64,000 nucleotides of DNA, taken from Marinobacter shengliensis. GTDB taxonomy: Bacteria; Pseudomonadota; Gammaproteobacteria; Pseudomonadales; Oleiphilaceae. The DNA lies in NCBI RefSeq assembly GCF_003007715.1, contig NZ_PXNO01000021.1, positions 124,001-188,000 on the forward strand. The letters run 5' to 3'. The notes under the pieces were generated by a model. That model was not told where the DNA came from. It worked only from the letters and a program-made list of their open reading frames with translations, and ran no database searches. The number at the start of each line of letters is the position of its first letter. Within the stretch, counting starts at the first letter, position 1. Made by a program: the position numbers and the translations under genes. Below, one piece after another: positions 1-8,115 of the stretch.

Positions 1-1470
1 ATGGCCCAGGTACGGGAAGCCGCTCAGCAGAAGATCCCGATCAACCACGGCTCCGTCGGTGTAGTTGATCTGACCGGCAGGTGCCGACTCTTCGTCGAGC
101 AGGACGCCCATCACTACCCGCAAGGCAATGTCGACTACGTCATCCACAGGCCGGCGGCCATTCGGGAAGCCGGTAACATCTCCGGCGATGACACCCAGAT
201 CATCCTGCATGGTGACGTCGCTGCTGGCGGCCTCAATGCTGGTGTTCAGTCGAAGCATTTCACCCAGGGTTGGCGTGCCGCCGGGGCGTGTCAGGTCTGG
301 TACACCATTGAGGAAGGCCCAGACCAGATCGGTGCGCGGATAGGCGTCGGGCGCCTGCACACCGAACAGGCTCTCGATCAGCACTGGTAAGGTGGGAGTC
401 AGTACATAGGGTGCGAAGTTAGACGCATCGTCTTTCGGCTCGCTGGCGTTGAAGAGATCCTTGTCCCGAAGGCCAATCACGACTTCATTGACCAGAGGGG
501 AACCGAGGCGCGACACCTGGGTGAATGCGCCACCTTCAACGGTCGCACCCTTGCCTGCATCACCTTCTTCGAAGGCGACAGGTCGCGGATTGATCACTCG
601 TGCCTGGCGAACGCTGGCTGTAGTCCAGGCACCGATGACCGGATCATTGGCCGAGGCAACACACTCGATCGGCACCTCAAGAGCAAGCGACGTCACGTTC
701 TTGCCTTCCAGAATATTCAGGCCAAGATCCCGGCCGTTCGCGCCGGTGACATCCTCGGGCGACAGGTTGATCAGATCGAAGACTTCGCCGAGGTTGACGG
801 CAAAGGCTTCGGCCCGCTGGCCGGCAAACACCCGGCCGGTGCCGCAGCCCGGAATATTGGCAGTGTACACATGGCTCTGGGCATAGGCAGGATAATCTGC
901 AATGGTTTTGCTGCCGATGTTATCCAGTGGCTTGTTGAAGGTGGGACTGCCGCCGTCACCTGTAACGGGCTGCGCTACGCCGGTGCGCCGATCACCTCGA
1001 ATGACATCCACGGTATAGGTCTGGCGAACCTGAATAGCGCCGTTCATGGCGTCATCCATGGCGCCGGGACCAACCGGTGCGCCAGTTTTCAGAGGGATGG
1101 AGACCATTTCTCCGTTCACATCGATTTTGAGATCCTGCTTCACATCCTGGAATGAGAAACGGAAGGTGATGTCTTCCTGCGCGTTCCCGGTGTTGTCGAT
1201 GTGAATCTCGTAGATGGCGTCTTCATCAAGATCGAAGTAGTTGGGCCCGCCATAGGCATCCTGCAGTGGAAGGTAGTTTGCGATCAATGTGACGAAACCT
1301 TCCCGGCCAGATTCATAACTGCGGAACATATAGAAATCGGTTCCGTCCACTTTCGGCATCTCGGTAATGAATGGGGCTTCTCTGTGGCTGGACGCGTGTC
1401 CGGATCCGGCGGCCAGGCACAAACCGGCAACCGCAACTGCGAGGCCGGAGCGTTTTATTAATGTGTTCAT
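1..1470 (-). CDS. DUF4331 family exported protein (3' end beyond window)
   Basis: On the minus strand one frame stays open from an ATG at 1470 to the window edge (490 residues), so the C-terminus is missing. The product begins with a cleavable-looking signal peptide (MNTLIKRSGLAVAVAGLCLA, then GSGHAS) followed by the DUF4331 hallmark SSHREAPFI and FYMFRSYE. The last visible residues, GFPYLGH, also fit the family's C-terminal end. A GAGGAA ribosome site lies about 7 nt before the ATG. DUF4331 proteins are exported and have no established biochemical role. The gene is divergent from an ECF sigma factor/anti-sigma pair, which suggests it may be a regulon member. Family assignment is firm; function is unknown. 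Confidence 0.85.
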   Translation of the reverse strand, partial: MNTLIKRSGLAVAVAGLCLAAGSGHASSHREAPFITEMPKVDGTDFYMFRSYESGREGFVTLIANYLPLQDAYGGPNYFDLDEDAIYEIHIDNTGNAQEDITFRFSFQDVKQDLKIDVNGEMVSIPLKTGAPVGPGAMDDAMNGAIQVRQTYTVDVIRGDRRTGVAQPVTGDGGSPTFNKPLDNIGSKTIADYPAYAQSHVYTANIPGCGTGRVFAGQRAEAFAVNLGEVFDLINLSPEDVTGANGRDLGLNILEGKNVTSLALEVPIECVASANDPVIGAWTTASVRQARVINPRPVAFEEGDAGKGATVEGGAFTQVSRLGSPLVNEVVIGLRDKDLFNASEPKDDASNFAPYVLTPTLPVLIESLFGVQAPDAYPRTDLVWAFLNGVPDLTRPGGTPTLGEMLRLNTSIEAASSDVTMQDDLGVIAGDVTGFPNGRRPVDDVVDIALRVVMGVLLDEESAPAGQINYTDGAVVDRDLLLSGFPYLGH

Positions 1471-1579
1471 TCCGTGCTTCCTCATCGATGGTTGGTAATG
1501 CAAAGGGGTAACGGGTGCCACCGCTGAAAAGATGCACTCCGGCGCAAAATAAAAGTTGTGATTTTCAACGAGCGGTCTT

Positions 1580-1607
1580 GCAACTTTCGCGGCACCCGCC
1601 CCGTAAC
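1580..1607 (+). promoter_or_regulatory. Candidate ECF-type promoter of the sigma/anti-sigma operon
   Basis: GCAACT (1580-1585) and CGTAAC (1602-1607) are separated by 16 nt, the geometry and bases expected of an autoregulated ECF promoter (-35 containing AACT, -10 starting CGT). The distance to the sigma-factor ATG at 1641 is suitable. A second CAACTT reads on the minus strand at 1558-1553 towards the DUF4331 gene, but no good -10 follows it. Pattern only. Confidence 0.4.
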
Positions 1608-1640
1608 TGTTCAGGAGCATTGGATAACACGGGGCAGAAC

Positions 1641-2198
1641 ATGACGGTTGATGAGTCAGAACAAAAAGAATTGTTGAACCTGTTGTTGGCAGTGGCACAG
1701 CATGATCGGGAGGCTTTTCGACAGCTGTACCAGCGAGTCTCGGCTCGCATGTTCGGGCTGTGTTACAAGCTCTCAGCCCAACAGGATCTCGCTGAAGAAG
1801 CGTTGCAGGATGCCTTTGTTCAGATCTGGCACAACGCGGGCGAGTATCACGGCGATAGAGGTGCACCCCTGGGCTGGATGTTGACCATTGCCAGATACCG
1901 AACTCTTGATCTCATCCGGGCGCGCCGATCACTGAGAAGTGCTGGTGACGACATGTTGAAACACCTGGAAGACGGACGCTGGGGGCCACTGGAGACCCGG
2001 CTACAGCAAGCTGGAGCAACAGCGCTGACGGGGTGCCTCGAGGAATTGAGCGACACCCAGCGAGACACCATTCTGCTGTCCTACTATCGGGGGATGACCC
2101 ATGATGAGCTGGCACAGACTCTGGCCTCGCCCGTTGGTACGGTGAAAAGCTGGATAAGGCGCGGCCTGATGGCGCTGAAGAGGTGCCTGGAACGATGA
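1641..2198 (+). CDS. ECF-type RNA polymerase sigma factor
   Basis: 185 residues. Region 2 is visible in the first half (DREAFRQLYQRV, then AEEALQDAFVQIW, then TIARYRTLDLIRARRS). Region 4 is at the end, with the helix-turn-helix MTHDELAQTLASPVGTVKSW. The ATG at 1641 was chosen because it has GGGG 6 nt upstream; a longer frame from 1515 adds residues unlike the family. The stop overlaps the next start by ATGA, so sigma and anti-sigma are translationally coupled. It should direct polymerase to a small regulon, probably including its own promoter and perhaps the divergent DUF4331 gene (inference). Confidence 0.9.
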   Translation: MTVDESEQKELLNLLLAVAQHDREAFRQLYQRVSARMFGLCYKLSAQQDLAEEALQDAFVQIWHNAGEYHGDRGAPLGWMLTIARYRTLDLIRARRSLRSAGDDMLKHLEDGRWGPLETRLQQAGATALTGCLEELSDTQRDTILLSYYRGMTHDELAQTLASPVGTVKSWIRRGLMALKRCLER

Positions 2199-2893
2199 AA
2201 AAAACGCCGGAACGTTTTGAAAGTCTCGCCGCAGAGTATGTGTTGGGTTCGCTAACCGGGCGGGCGAGGCAGCGCTTTGAGCGCTGGATGATGCAATCGG
2301 TGCAGGTTCGGCAGGAGGTCTGGTTCTGGGAAGAGCGGCTTGGCCAACTGACCCGGGCGGTGCCGTCGGTCAGTCCAGCTGCTTCGGTTTGGGCGAACAT
2401 AGAACGGCGGCTTTGGCCCACTGCCGGCGAAACTCCCCACGCACACCCGCGCATGCGTTGGCTCTGGCCGAGCTGGAGCTTGCTGGCAAGCGCGGCTGCC
2501 CTGGTTCTGGCAGTGATCGTGGCTTTTCCTCACCAGACGGGCACAGGCCGTGATGTCCAGTTAACCGGCGCAGTGGTGCAGGCTGACGTGAGCGATCCGC
2601 TATGGCTGGTCAGCGAAGCGGGAAGTAACCGATTGAGGCTGAGACCCGTGGCCGCCGTCGACGCAGAACAGGGCAGGGATTACGAGTTATGGGTAGTGCC
2701 GGGTGACGGTAGCCCCTTGTCGTTGGGCGTTATGGCCGTGGGAGGAGTATACGAGGTGACGCTGTCTGAGGATGCCCGCAGGCTGCTGGCCAGCAGCCGC
2801 ACGCTGGCCATCAGCCTGGAGCCGAGAGGCGGCTCTCCCACGGGCGTACCGACCGGCCCGGTCCTGCATATCACCCGGCTTTACGAGATGTGA
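2195..2893 (+). CDS. Anti-sigma factor, RskA/anti-sigma-K family
   Basis: 232 residues. The N-terminal segment contains ESLAAEYVLGSLTGRARQRFERWM, the usual sigma-binding motif of RskA/ChrR-like anti-sigma factors (quoted span split here as ESLAAEYVLGSL and TGRARQRFERWM). One membrane segment follows at about residues 95-112 (LLASAAALVLAVIVAF), then a periplasmic anti-sigma-K domain ending in HITRLYEM. The start at 2195 overlaps the sigma-factor stop by 4 nt and has AGGTG upstream. It should hold the sigma factor inactive at the membrane until a periplasmic signal is sensed. No zinc-binding HXXXCXXC motif is seen, so redox sensing through that motif is unlikely. Confidence 0.85.
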   Translation: MKKTPERFESLAAEYVLGSLTGRARQRFERWMMQSVQVRQEVWFWEERLGQLTRAVPSVSPAASVWANIERRLWPTAGETPHAHPRMRWLWPSWSLLASAAALVLAVIVAFPHQTGTGRDVQLTGAVVQADVSDPLWLVSEAGSNRLRLRPVAAVDAEQGRDYELWVVPGDGSPLSLGVMAVGGVYEVTLSEDARRLLASSRTLAISLEPRGGSPTGVPTGPVLHITRLYEM

Positions 2894-2920
2894 AACAGGG
2901 TCGACCCGCCTCTCGGCGGA

Positions 2921-4345
2921 TCAGTGGTTGGTGGTTAGCAGCGTGAGGCACAATTGTGCGTTCTGGATAAAGTGGGCAAAGGCTGCCAGCTGCTGTTCCG
3001 ACGGCACATAGCCCGCCGCCGCATTATCGGCATAGAACAGGCCCACCAGTCGGCCCTTGGCGGTAAGCGAGCCTACCAGGGCCGGCACCTTGCCCAGCCA
3101 GCGGTCATAGGGAACACCGCCCGCCTGTTTGCCGGGTTTGTAGATGGCACAAGTGCCATGGGGTAAAAGCTCTCCCAGTGGCCCGGTGCCATCCTTGTGG
3201 ATAATCAGGTGTTCGCGCCACTCTTCGGTACCACGACCTCCTACCTTTCTGGGAATCAGGTCTTGTCCGGTGCGGTCACTCATCAGCAGGGCTACCCGTT
3301 GCATTCCAATGGCCCGGTGAATGCCTTCGATCACCAGCTGGCACACTTCGTTGATATCGGGTTTTTCTGCCAGTGTATGGGTCAGATCCCGAAGGATCTG
3401 CAACTGTAGGGCGGGGTCCATAACCGGGGCTTCGGCGCCGTGTCCGGCGGCGCTCTCCTGATTGCCGGGCAGCAACGCCGTGACCTGCGGAATGCCCAGA
3501 GACACGGCTACTTTGGTGGCTTCCTGGGCGTTGACCTTCAGTTGGTCCCGGATGGCAGCGGGGCTTTCTCCAACATCTGCCGACAAACGTTCCAGCACCT
3601 TGTCCATCTCTGGCCCACTCCAGCCATGCTCGGACACCGCGGCCATTTCCACGGTGTTGCGCACCAGGCTGCTGGCCAGGGAATTGGCCTTGCCGGGCGC
3701 CACCACTTCACGGATAAACGGCCCTAAAGACCAGGCTTCCACCAGGCCCCGGGTGATCTCGGTAAAGGTGGTGTGCAGTACGGCCTTCTGTGCCTCCACA
3801 GGCGGTTCATCCAGCCGCAGGCGCTCCTCCAGCTCTGTCGCCTGATCGGTTTCGCAGGACCAGAATGCCAGCTCACCGATGTTCATCAGCAAGGCCCCGA
3901 TAAACACTTCCTCAAGCGCATGTTCGGTGCGTTTGGGCATCAGGCACCGGGCCTGAACGGCTGCGTGAATAGCGCGGGCAAGGCAACGCAACAGGTGTGG
4001 CCGGTCGTTGCGTTTGAGCAGAGTGTCGACAATCAGCGATGAAATCGCCATGGATTTCACGGCATCGAAACCGATCAACGTGATGGCACGGCTGACCGTG
4101 CTCACCTGGGTGCGGGTCTGGTTGTAGAACACCGTGTTGGAAAGCCGGAGCACCTGGGAGGTCAACTGGGCATCATTCAGAATGACATTCGCCAGTTCGT
4201 TCACTGTGCTGTTGCGGCTGTCGGTCAGTTCGTTGATCTGCCGGAGGGTGTTGGCCAATACCGGCAGCTCTACCTTGCTGAGGTAGGAAACCCATGCCTG
4301 GGTGGAATTCATCCTTGAGGGCGTATTCTCGGACGGGGTAGTCAC
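2921..4345 (-). CDS. HDOD domain protein with C-terminal GAF domain
   Basis: 474 residues from a GTG start at 4345 (an ATG at 4312 is an alternative). The HDOD part spans roughly 15-260 (LPVLANTLRQINELT, LRLSNTVFYN, SRAITLIGFDAVKSMAI, LLMNIGELAFW). The C-terminal 150 residues look like a GAF domain (DINEVCQLVIEGIHRAIGM, then GLFYADN). HDOD proteins are non-catalytic relatives of HD phosphohydrolases found in c-di-GMP and stress signalling. No ligand or partner can be read from the sequence. It is transcribed alone, away from the met genes. Confidence 0.8.
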   Translation of the reverse strand: MTTPSENTPSRMNSTQAWVSYLSKVELPVLANTLRQINELTDSRNSTVNELANVILNDAQLTSQVLRLSNTVFYNQTRTQVSTVSRAITLIGFDAVKSMAISSLIVDTLLKRNDRPHLLRCLARAIHAAVQARCLMPKRTEHALEEVFIGALLMNIGELAFWSCETDQATELEERLRLDEPPVEAQKAVLHTTFTEITRGLVEAWSLGPFIREVVAPGKANSLASSLVRNTVEMAAVSEHGWSGPEMDKVLERLSADVGESPAAIRDQLKVNAQEATKVAVSLGIPQVTALLPGNQESAAGHGAEAPVMDPALQLQILRDLTHTLAEKPDINEVCQLVIEGIHRAIGMQRVALLMSDRTGQDLIPRKVGGRGTEEWREHLIIHKDGTGPLGELLPHGTCAIYKPGKQAGGVPYDRWLGKVPALVGSLTAKGRLVGLFYADNAAAGYVPSEQQLAAFAHFIQNAQLCLTLLTTNH

Positions 4346-4491
4346 AGGTACGGCGCGCCTCGGATAGGTGGAGGTTTATTAATGTTCTTTTCAAATAGCA
4401 GTTTAGCTGAGGGCAGGCGGGTGTGTCAGGTAGCTTTTTGTGTAAGGGCAACTACACACCGCCGGGATTCGGGTTTGGTCATCGAATAGGC

Positions 4492-4497
4492 TATAAT
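4492..4497 (+). promoter_or_regulatory. Consensus -10 box upstream of metN
   Basis: A perfect TATAAT lies 59 nt before the metN start. The -35 region 16-18 nt upstream is weak (TTCGGG at 4468). I see no MetJ box, SAM riboswitch or T-box in the 4346-4555 spacer. Confidence 0.4.
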
Positions 4498-4555
4498 CGC
4501 CGGTTTTCGGCTGCGCGCCCTACGCACTCCAAAGGCAAAGACCAAGGCACTGATC

Positions 4556-5563
4556 GTGATTGTATTTGACCAGGTACAGAAGTCATACCAGGTGGCCGGC
4601 CGGGCGATCCCCGCGCTGCACCCCACCAGTATGACCATTGAAACCGGCGAGGTATTCGGCATCGTCGGCCATTCCGGTGCGGGTAAGTCCACCCTCGTAC
4701 GGCTGATCAACCTGTTGGAACCGCCCACCGGCGGCCGCATCCTGATCGACGACGAAGACATTACCCGGTACAACTCTGCGGAGCTGCGAGCCTTCCGCCG
4801 CAAAGTGGGCATGATCTTCCAGCACTTCAACCTGCTGTCGTCCAAAACCGTGGCAGACAACATCGCGTTTCCGATGAAGCTGGCGGGCATCTACAGCAAA
4901 ACCGAGATACGGGAGCGGGTACAGGAACTGCTGGCCCGGGTGAGCCTGACCGACCACGCCGACAAGTATCCGTCTCAGCTGTCTGGCGGCCAGAAACAAC
5001 GCGTTGGTATCGCCCGCGCCCTAGCCTGTCGCCCCACCATTCTACTGTGCGACGAAGCCACCAGCGCACTGGACCCGCAAACCACCCAGTCGGTCCTGAA
5101 ACTGCTGGGTGACATCAACAAAGAACTGGGCCTGACCATCGTCTTGATCACCCACGAAATGGACGTGGTGCGCCGGGTCTGCGACCGGGTGGCCGTAATG
5201 GACGCCGGTCGCGTCGTGGAAATGGGCCCGGTGAGCGAGGTGTTCCTGCACCCCCAGCATCCCACCACCCGGGATTTTGTGTTCGAAAGCGAAAACATCG
5301 ACCGCAACGAACTCCAGGAAGACCTGCAGAAAGCCGAAGGCCGCATCCTGCGCCTGACCTTCAAGGGCGAATCCACCTACAAACCCCTGCTGGGCAGTGT
5401 GGCAAGGGAATCCGGCGTAGACTTCAGCATCCTCTCCGGCCGGATCGATCACATCAAAGACACCCCCTACGGCCAGCTGACCCTGTCACTGGTGGGCGGT
5501 GATCTCGACGTCGCCATGCAGGCGCTGGAAGCCGCCGACGTTCACGTGGAGGTAGTGCGCTGA
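4556..5563 (+). CDS. metN: Methionine ABC transporter ATP-binding protein
   Basis: 335 residues starting with GTG. Walker A is GHSGAGKS at 38-45, the signature LSGGQKQR at 142-149 and Walker B ILLCDE at 162-167. The run [12 protein letters not shown] is typical of MetN. The last 90 residues form the NIL regulatory domain that binds methionine and feeds back on transport in MetN proteins. It energises import of D/L-methionine through MetI with MetQ as receptor. The stop overlaps the metI start by one base (TGATG). Start choice follows the family's usual M-I-x-F opening. Confidence 0.96.
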   Translation: MIVFDQVQKSYQVAGRAIPALHPTSMTIETGEVFGIVGHSGAGKSTLVRLINLLEPPTGGRILIDDEDITRYNSAELRAFRRKVGMIFQHFNLLSSKTVADNIAFPMKLAGIYSKTEIRERVQELLARVSLTDHADKYPSQLSGGQKQRVGIARALACRPTILLCDEATSALDPQTTQSVLKLLGDINKELGLTIVLITHEMDVVRRVCDRVAVMDAGRVVEMGPVSEVFLHPQHPTTRDFVFESENIDRNELQEDLQKAEGRILRLTFKGESTYKPLLGSVARESGVDFSILSGRIDHIKDTPYGQLTLSLVGGDLDVAMQALEAADVHVEVVR

Positions 5564-6240
5564 TGGAAGCTTTAATGGAAACCCTCATGGGCAACGTCGA
5601 CTGGCTGGAAATCGGCTGGGCCAGCTGGGACACCCTGGTGATGGTGGGCATGTCCCTGCTGTTCAGCGTACTGATCGGCCTGCCCATTGGCGTATTATTG
5701 TTCCTGTTCGGCAAACGCCAGCTATTGGAACAACCGGTGGCCTACGCGGTGTTGTCATTTGTGGTCAACGTACTGCGTTCCGTGCCTTTCATCATCCTGC
5801 TGATCGTGATGATCCCGTTCACCGTACTGCTCATTGGCACGTCACTGGGCGTGGCCGGCGCCATCCCGCCACTGGTGGCCGGTGGCGCACCCTTCTTCGC
5901 CCGCCTGGTGGAAACCTCCCTTCGGGAAGTTGACCGCGGCATCATCGAAGCCACTCAGGCCATGGGTGCTAACGTGCGCCAGATCATCTTCGGCGCCTTG
6001 CTGCCGGAAGCGCTTCCGGGCATCATCGCCGGTATTACCGTGACGGCCATCACCCTGGTCTCCTACGCGGCCATGTCTGGCGTTATCGGTGGCGGCGGCC
6101 TGGGCGACCTGGCTATCCGTTTCGGTTACCAGCGTTTCCAGACCGACGTGATGGTGATTACCGTCGCGTTACTGGTGATTTTCGTACAAGTACTCCAGAT
6201 GGTTGGTGATCGTCTGGTGCTGTATTTCAGCAGAAAGTAA
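5563..6240 (+). CDS. metI: Methionine ABC transporter permease
   Basis: 225 residues, the usual MetI length, with about five membrane helices and the EAA-type cytoplasmic loop EATQAMGANVRQIIFGALLP, where MetN docks. It forms the homodimeric membrane channel for methionine. Translation is coupled to metN by a 1-nt overlap. Downstream, metQ is separated by 200 nt containing an inverted-repeat element, so metQ levels may be set separately. Confidence 0.96.
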   Translation: MEALMETLMGNVDWLEIGWASWDTLVMVGMSLLFSVLIGLPIGVLLFLFGKRQLLEQPVAYAVLSFVVNVLRSVPFIILLIVMIPFTVLLIGTSLGVAGAIPPLVAGGAPFFARLVETSLREVDRGIIEATQAMGANVRQIIFGALLPEALPGIIAGITVTAITLVSYAAMSGVIGGGGLGDLAIRFGYQRFQTDVMVITVALLVIFVQVLQMVGDRLVLYFSRK

Positions 6241-6283
6241 GGCCGTGATTGAACCGGGCAGGCAATTCCAAAGTCCGGTATAG

Positions 6284-6396
6284 GCAGGCTGCTGGGAGGC
6301 TCCTTCCGAAAACCTGGAGCGCCAGGGATGGCGCGACGGAGCCCTACATGGACGTATTCACGGGCGTTTTTCGGAAGGAGCCTCCCAGCAGCTTGC
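6284..6396. repeat. Inverted-repeat element, copy 1 (metI-metQ spacer)
   Basis: The left arm 6284-6313 pairs with the right arm 6366-6396 over about 30 bp with one mismatch and one extra A. The 52-nt loop holds a smaller hairpin GCGCCAGGGATGGCGC (6319-6334) with a GGGA apex and a TACATGGACGTA motif (6345-6356). The same plan, with the same 52-nt loop but a different outer-stem sequence, recurs at 48252-48357. It looks like a REP/MITE-type intergenic repeat that could form a large RNA hairpin between metI and metQ. Confidence 0.8.
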
Positions 6397-6440
6397 CGCA
6401 AACCAAAGTTAAACACGATGCTCCACAGGAGAACGCAATA

Positions 6441-7223
6441 ATGAATCTGAAGAAAACTCTGGTAGCCATCGCTGCCGTAGCAACTTTCTCCTCTGCTGCT
6501 GTTGCAGAGAAACTGTCCGTAGCCGCTACTCCGGTCCCCCATGCTGAGTTGCTGGAATTCGTGAAGCCGGCAATGGCCGAACAAGGTGTTGAGCTGGATG
6601 TGAAGGTCTTCACCGACTACGTACAGCCAAACATCCAGGTTGACCAGAAGCGCATGGACGCCAACTTCTTCCAGCACCAGCCGTACCTGGATGAATTCAA
6701 CAGCGGCCGTGGCACTAACCTGGTCACCGTTGCCGGTATCCACGTTGAACCCTTCGGCGCCTACTCCAGCAAAATCAGCTCCCTCGACGAACTGAAAGAT
6801 CGTGCCGTGGTGGCCATCCCCAACGACCCCACCAACGGCGGCCGCGCCCTGCTGCTGCTTCAGGAAGCCGGCCTGATCACCCTGAAAGACGAAAGCAAAA
6901 TCACCGCCACACCCCGTGACATTGCCGACAACCCCAAGCGCCTGAACTTCCGCGAACTGGAAGCCGCTACCCTGCCGCGTATCCTGAACCAGGTCGACAT
7001 GGCCCTGATCAACACCAACTACGCCCTGGAAGCCGGCCTGAACCCGTCTGAAGATGCCATGGTGATTGAAGGTGCCGAGTCCCCTTACGTAAACATCCTG
7101 GTTGCCCGCCCGGACAACAAGGACAGCGACGCCATGCAGAAACTGGCCAATGCGCTGAAATCAGACGCCGTTCGCGAGTTCATCAAAGAAAAATACGAAG
7201 GTGCAGTAGTACCGGCATTCTGA
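6441..7223 (+). CDS. metQ: Methionine ABC transporter substrate-binding protein
   Basis: 260 residues. AGGAG at 6427-6431 sets the ATG at 6441; the open frame further upstream runs through the inverted-repeat element and is not coding. A signal peptide (LVAIAAVATFSSAAVA) is followed by EKLSVAATPVPHAEL and the NlpA/MetQ fold, including DANFFQHQPYLDEFN. Unlike E. coli MetQ there is no lipobox cysteine after the signal peptide, so the protein is predicted to be soluble in the periplasm. It completes metNIQ. Confidence 0.94.
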   Translation: MNLKKTLVAIAAVATFSSAAVAEKLSVAATPVPHAELLEFVKPAMAEQGVELDVKVFTDYVQPNIQVDQKRMDANFFQHQPYLDEFNSGRGTNLVTVAGIHVEPFGAYSSKISSLDELKDRAVVAIPNDPTNGGRALLLLQEAGLITLKDESKITATPRDIADNPKRLNFRELEAATLPRILNQVDMALINTNYALEAGLNPSEDAMVIEGAESPYVNILVARPDNKDSDAMQKLANALKSDAVREFIKEKYEGAVVPAF

Positions 7224-7243
7224 CATCCGGGTACTCGAAAATG

Positions 7244-7277
7244 AAAAAGCCGGGCAGTTCGCACTGCCCGGCTTTTT
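7244..7277 (+). terminator. Rho-independent terminator after metQ (bidirectional)
   Basis: AAAAAGCCGGGCAGT and ACTGCCCGGCTTTTT form a perfect 15-bp inverted repeat around TCGC. The flanking A and T tracts let it terminate both metQ and the convergent peroxiredoxin gene. Confidence 0.92.
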
Positions 7278-7307
7278 ACTGGCACAAAACTTACTGCAAG
7301 GCGAGGA

Positions 7308-7961
7308 TCAGTCACCGCTCCAGTTAGAGGACGGGTCTGGAGTCATCCGCAGGTAGGATTTCACTGCCTTGTAGCCCTTCGGGAAGCGCTGTTTGATCTC
7401 GTCTTCATCCTGCAGTGACGGCACAATCACCACATCGCCGCCTTTTTCCCAGTTACCTGGCGTAGCCACTTTATGGTCATCGGTCAGTTGCAGGGAGTCG
7501 ATAACCCGCAGCACCTCGTTGAAGTTACGACCGGTGGATGCCGGGTAGGTAATGATCAGGCGCACCTTCTTGTTCGGATCAATGATAAACAGCGAACGCA
7601 CGGTCAGGGTGCTGTCGGCGTTCGGGTGGATCATGTCGTACAGCTTGGCCACCTTGCTGTCGTGGTCGGCAATGATCGGGAAGTTAACGGTGCAGCCCTG
7701 GGTTTCGTTGATATCCTTGATCCAGTCCTTGTGGGAGTCAACCGGGTCGACACTCAGGGCAATGGCCTTGACGCCACGTTTGGCGAATTCGTCTTTCAGT
7801 TTGGCGGTCAGGCCCAGTTCCGTGGTGCATACCGGTGTGAAGTCGGCAGGGTGCGAGAACAGAACCCCCCAGCTGTCACCAAGCCAGTCATAGAAGCGAA
7901 TGGTGCCTTCGCTGGAATCCTGTTCAAAATCCGGTGCAGTGTCTCCAAGACGCAAACTCAT
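7308..7961 (-). CDS. Peroxiredoxin, 1-Cys/Prx6 type
   Basis: 217 residues from the ATG at 7961, which has AGGAG 7 nt upstream; the longer frame to 8069 lacks a ribosome site. The active site FTPVCTTELG places the peroxidatic Cys at 45. The length and C-terminal segment (PGNWEKGGDVVIVP) match the Prx6/AhpC-TSA 1-Cys subgroup rather than the shorter AhpC. It would reduce H2O2 and organic or lipid peroxides in the cytoplasm. It stands alone on the minus strand. Confidence 0.92.
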   Translation of the reverse strand: MSLRLGDTAPDFEQDSSEGTIRFYDWLGDSWGVLFSHPADFTPVCTTELGLTAKLKDEFAKRGVKAIALSVDPVDSHKDWIKDINETQGCTVNFPIIADHDSKVAKLYDMIHPNADSTLTVRSLFIIDPNKKVRLIITYPASTGRNFNEVLRVIDSLQLTDDHKVATPGNWEKGGDVVIVPSLQDEDEIKQRFPKGYKAVKSYLRMTPDPSSNWSGD

Positions 7962-8115
7962 AGTCGTTCTCCTCAGACAGGTTGTTGGCAAACACGGTGT
8001 TTTTTTGTGTACGTTAGACACTGTGGCGATGGATGCCCTGAATGCAAGGGGGGGCTTGATCCAGAGCATCCAACGGTTTGCTCACATCCTTATGAGCACC
8101 AGACATACCGATTGT

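Noticed and set aside
6284..6396. Reading the inverted repeats at 6.3 and 48.3 kb as CRISPR or simple terminators
   Set aside because: There is one dyad per site, no direct repeat-spacer pattern, and no U tract after the stem.
6249..6440. Upstream extension of metQ
   Set aside because: It would translate the inverted-repeat element and place 64 residues before a clear signal peptide that has its own AGGAG site.
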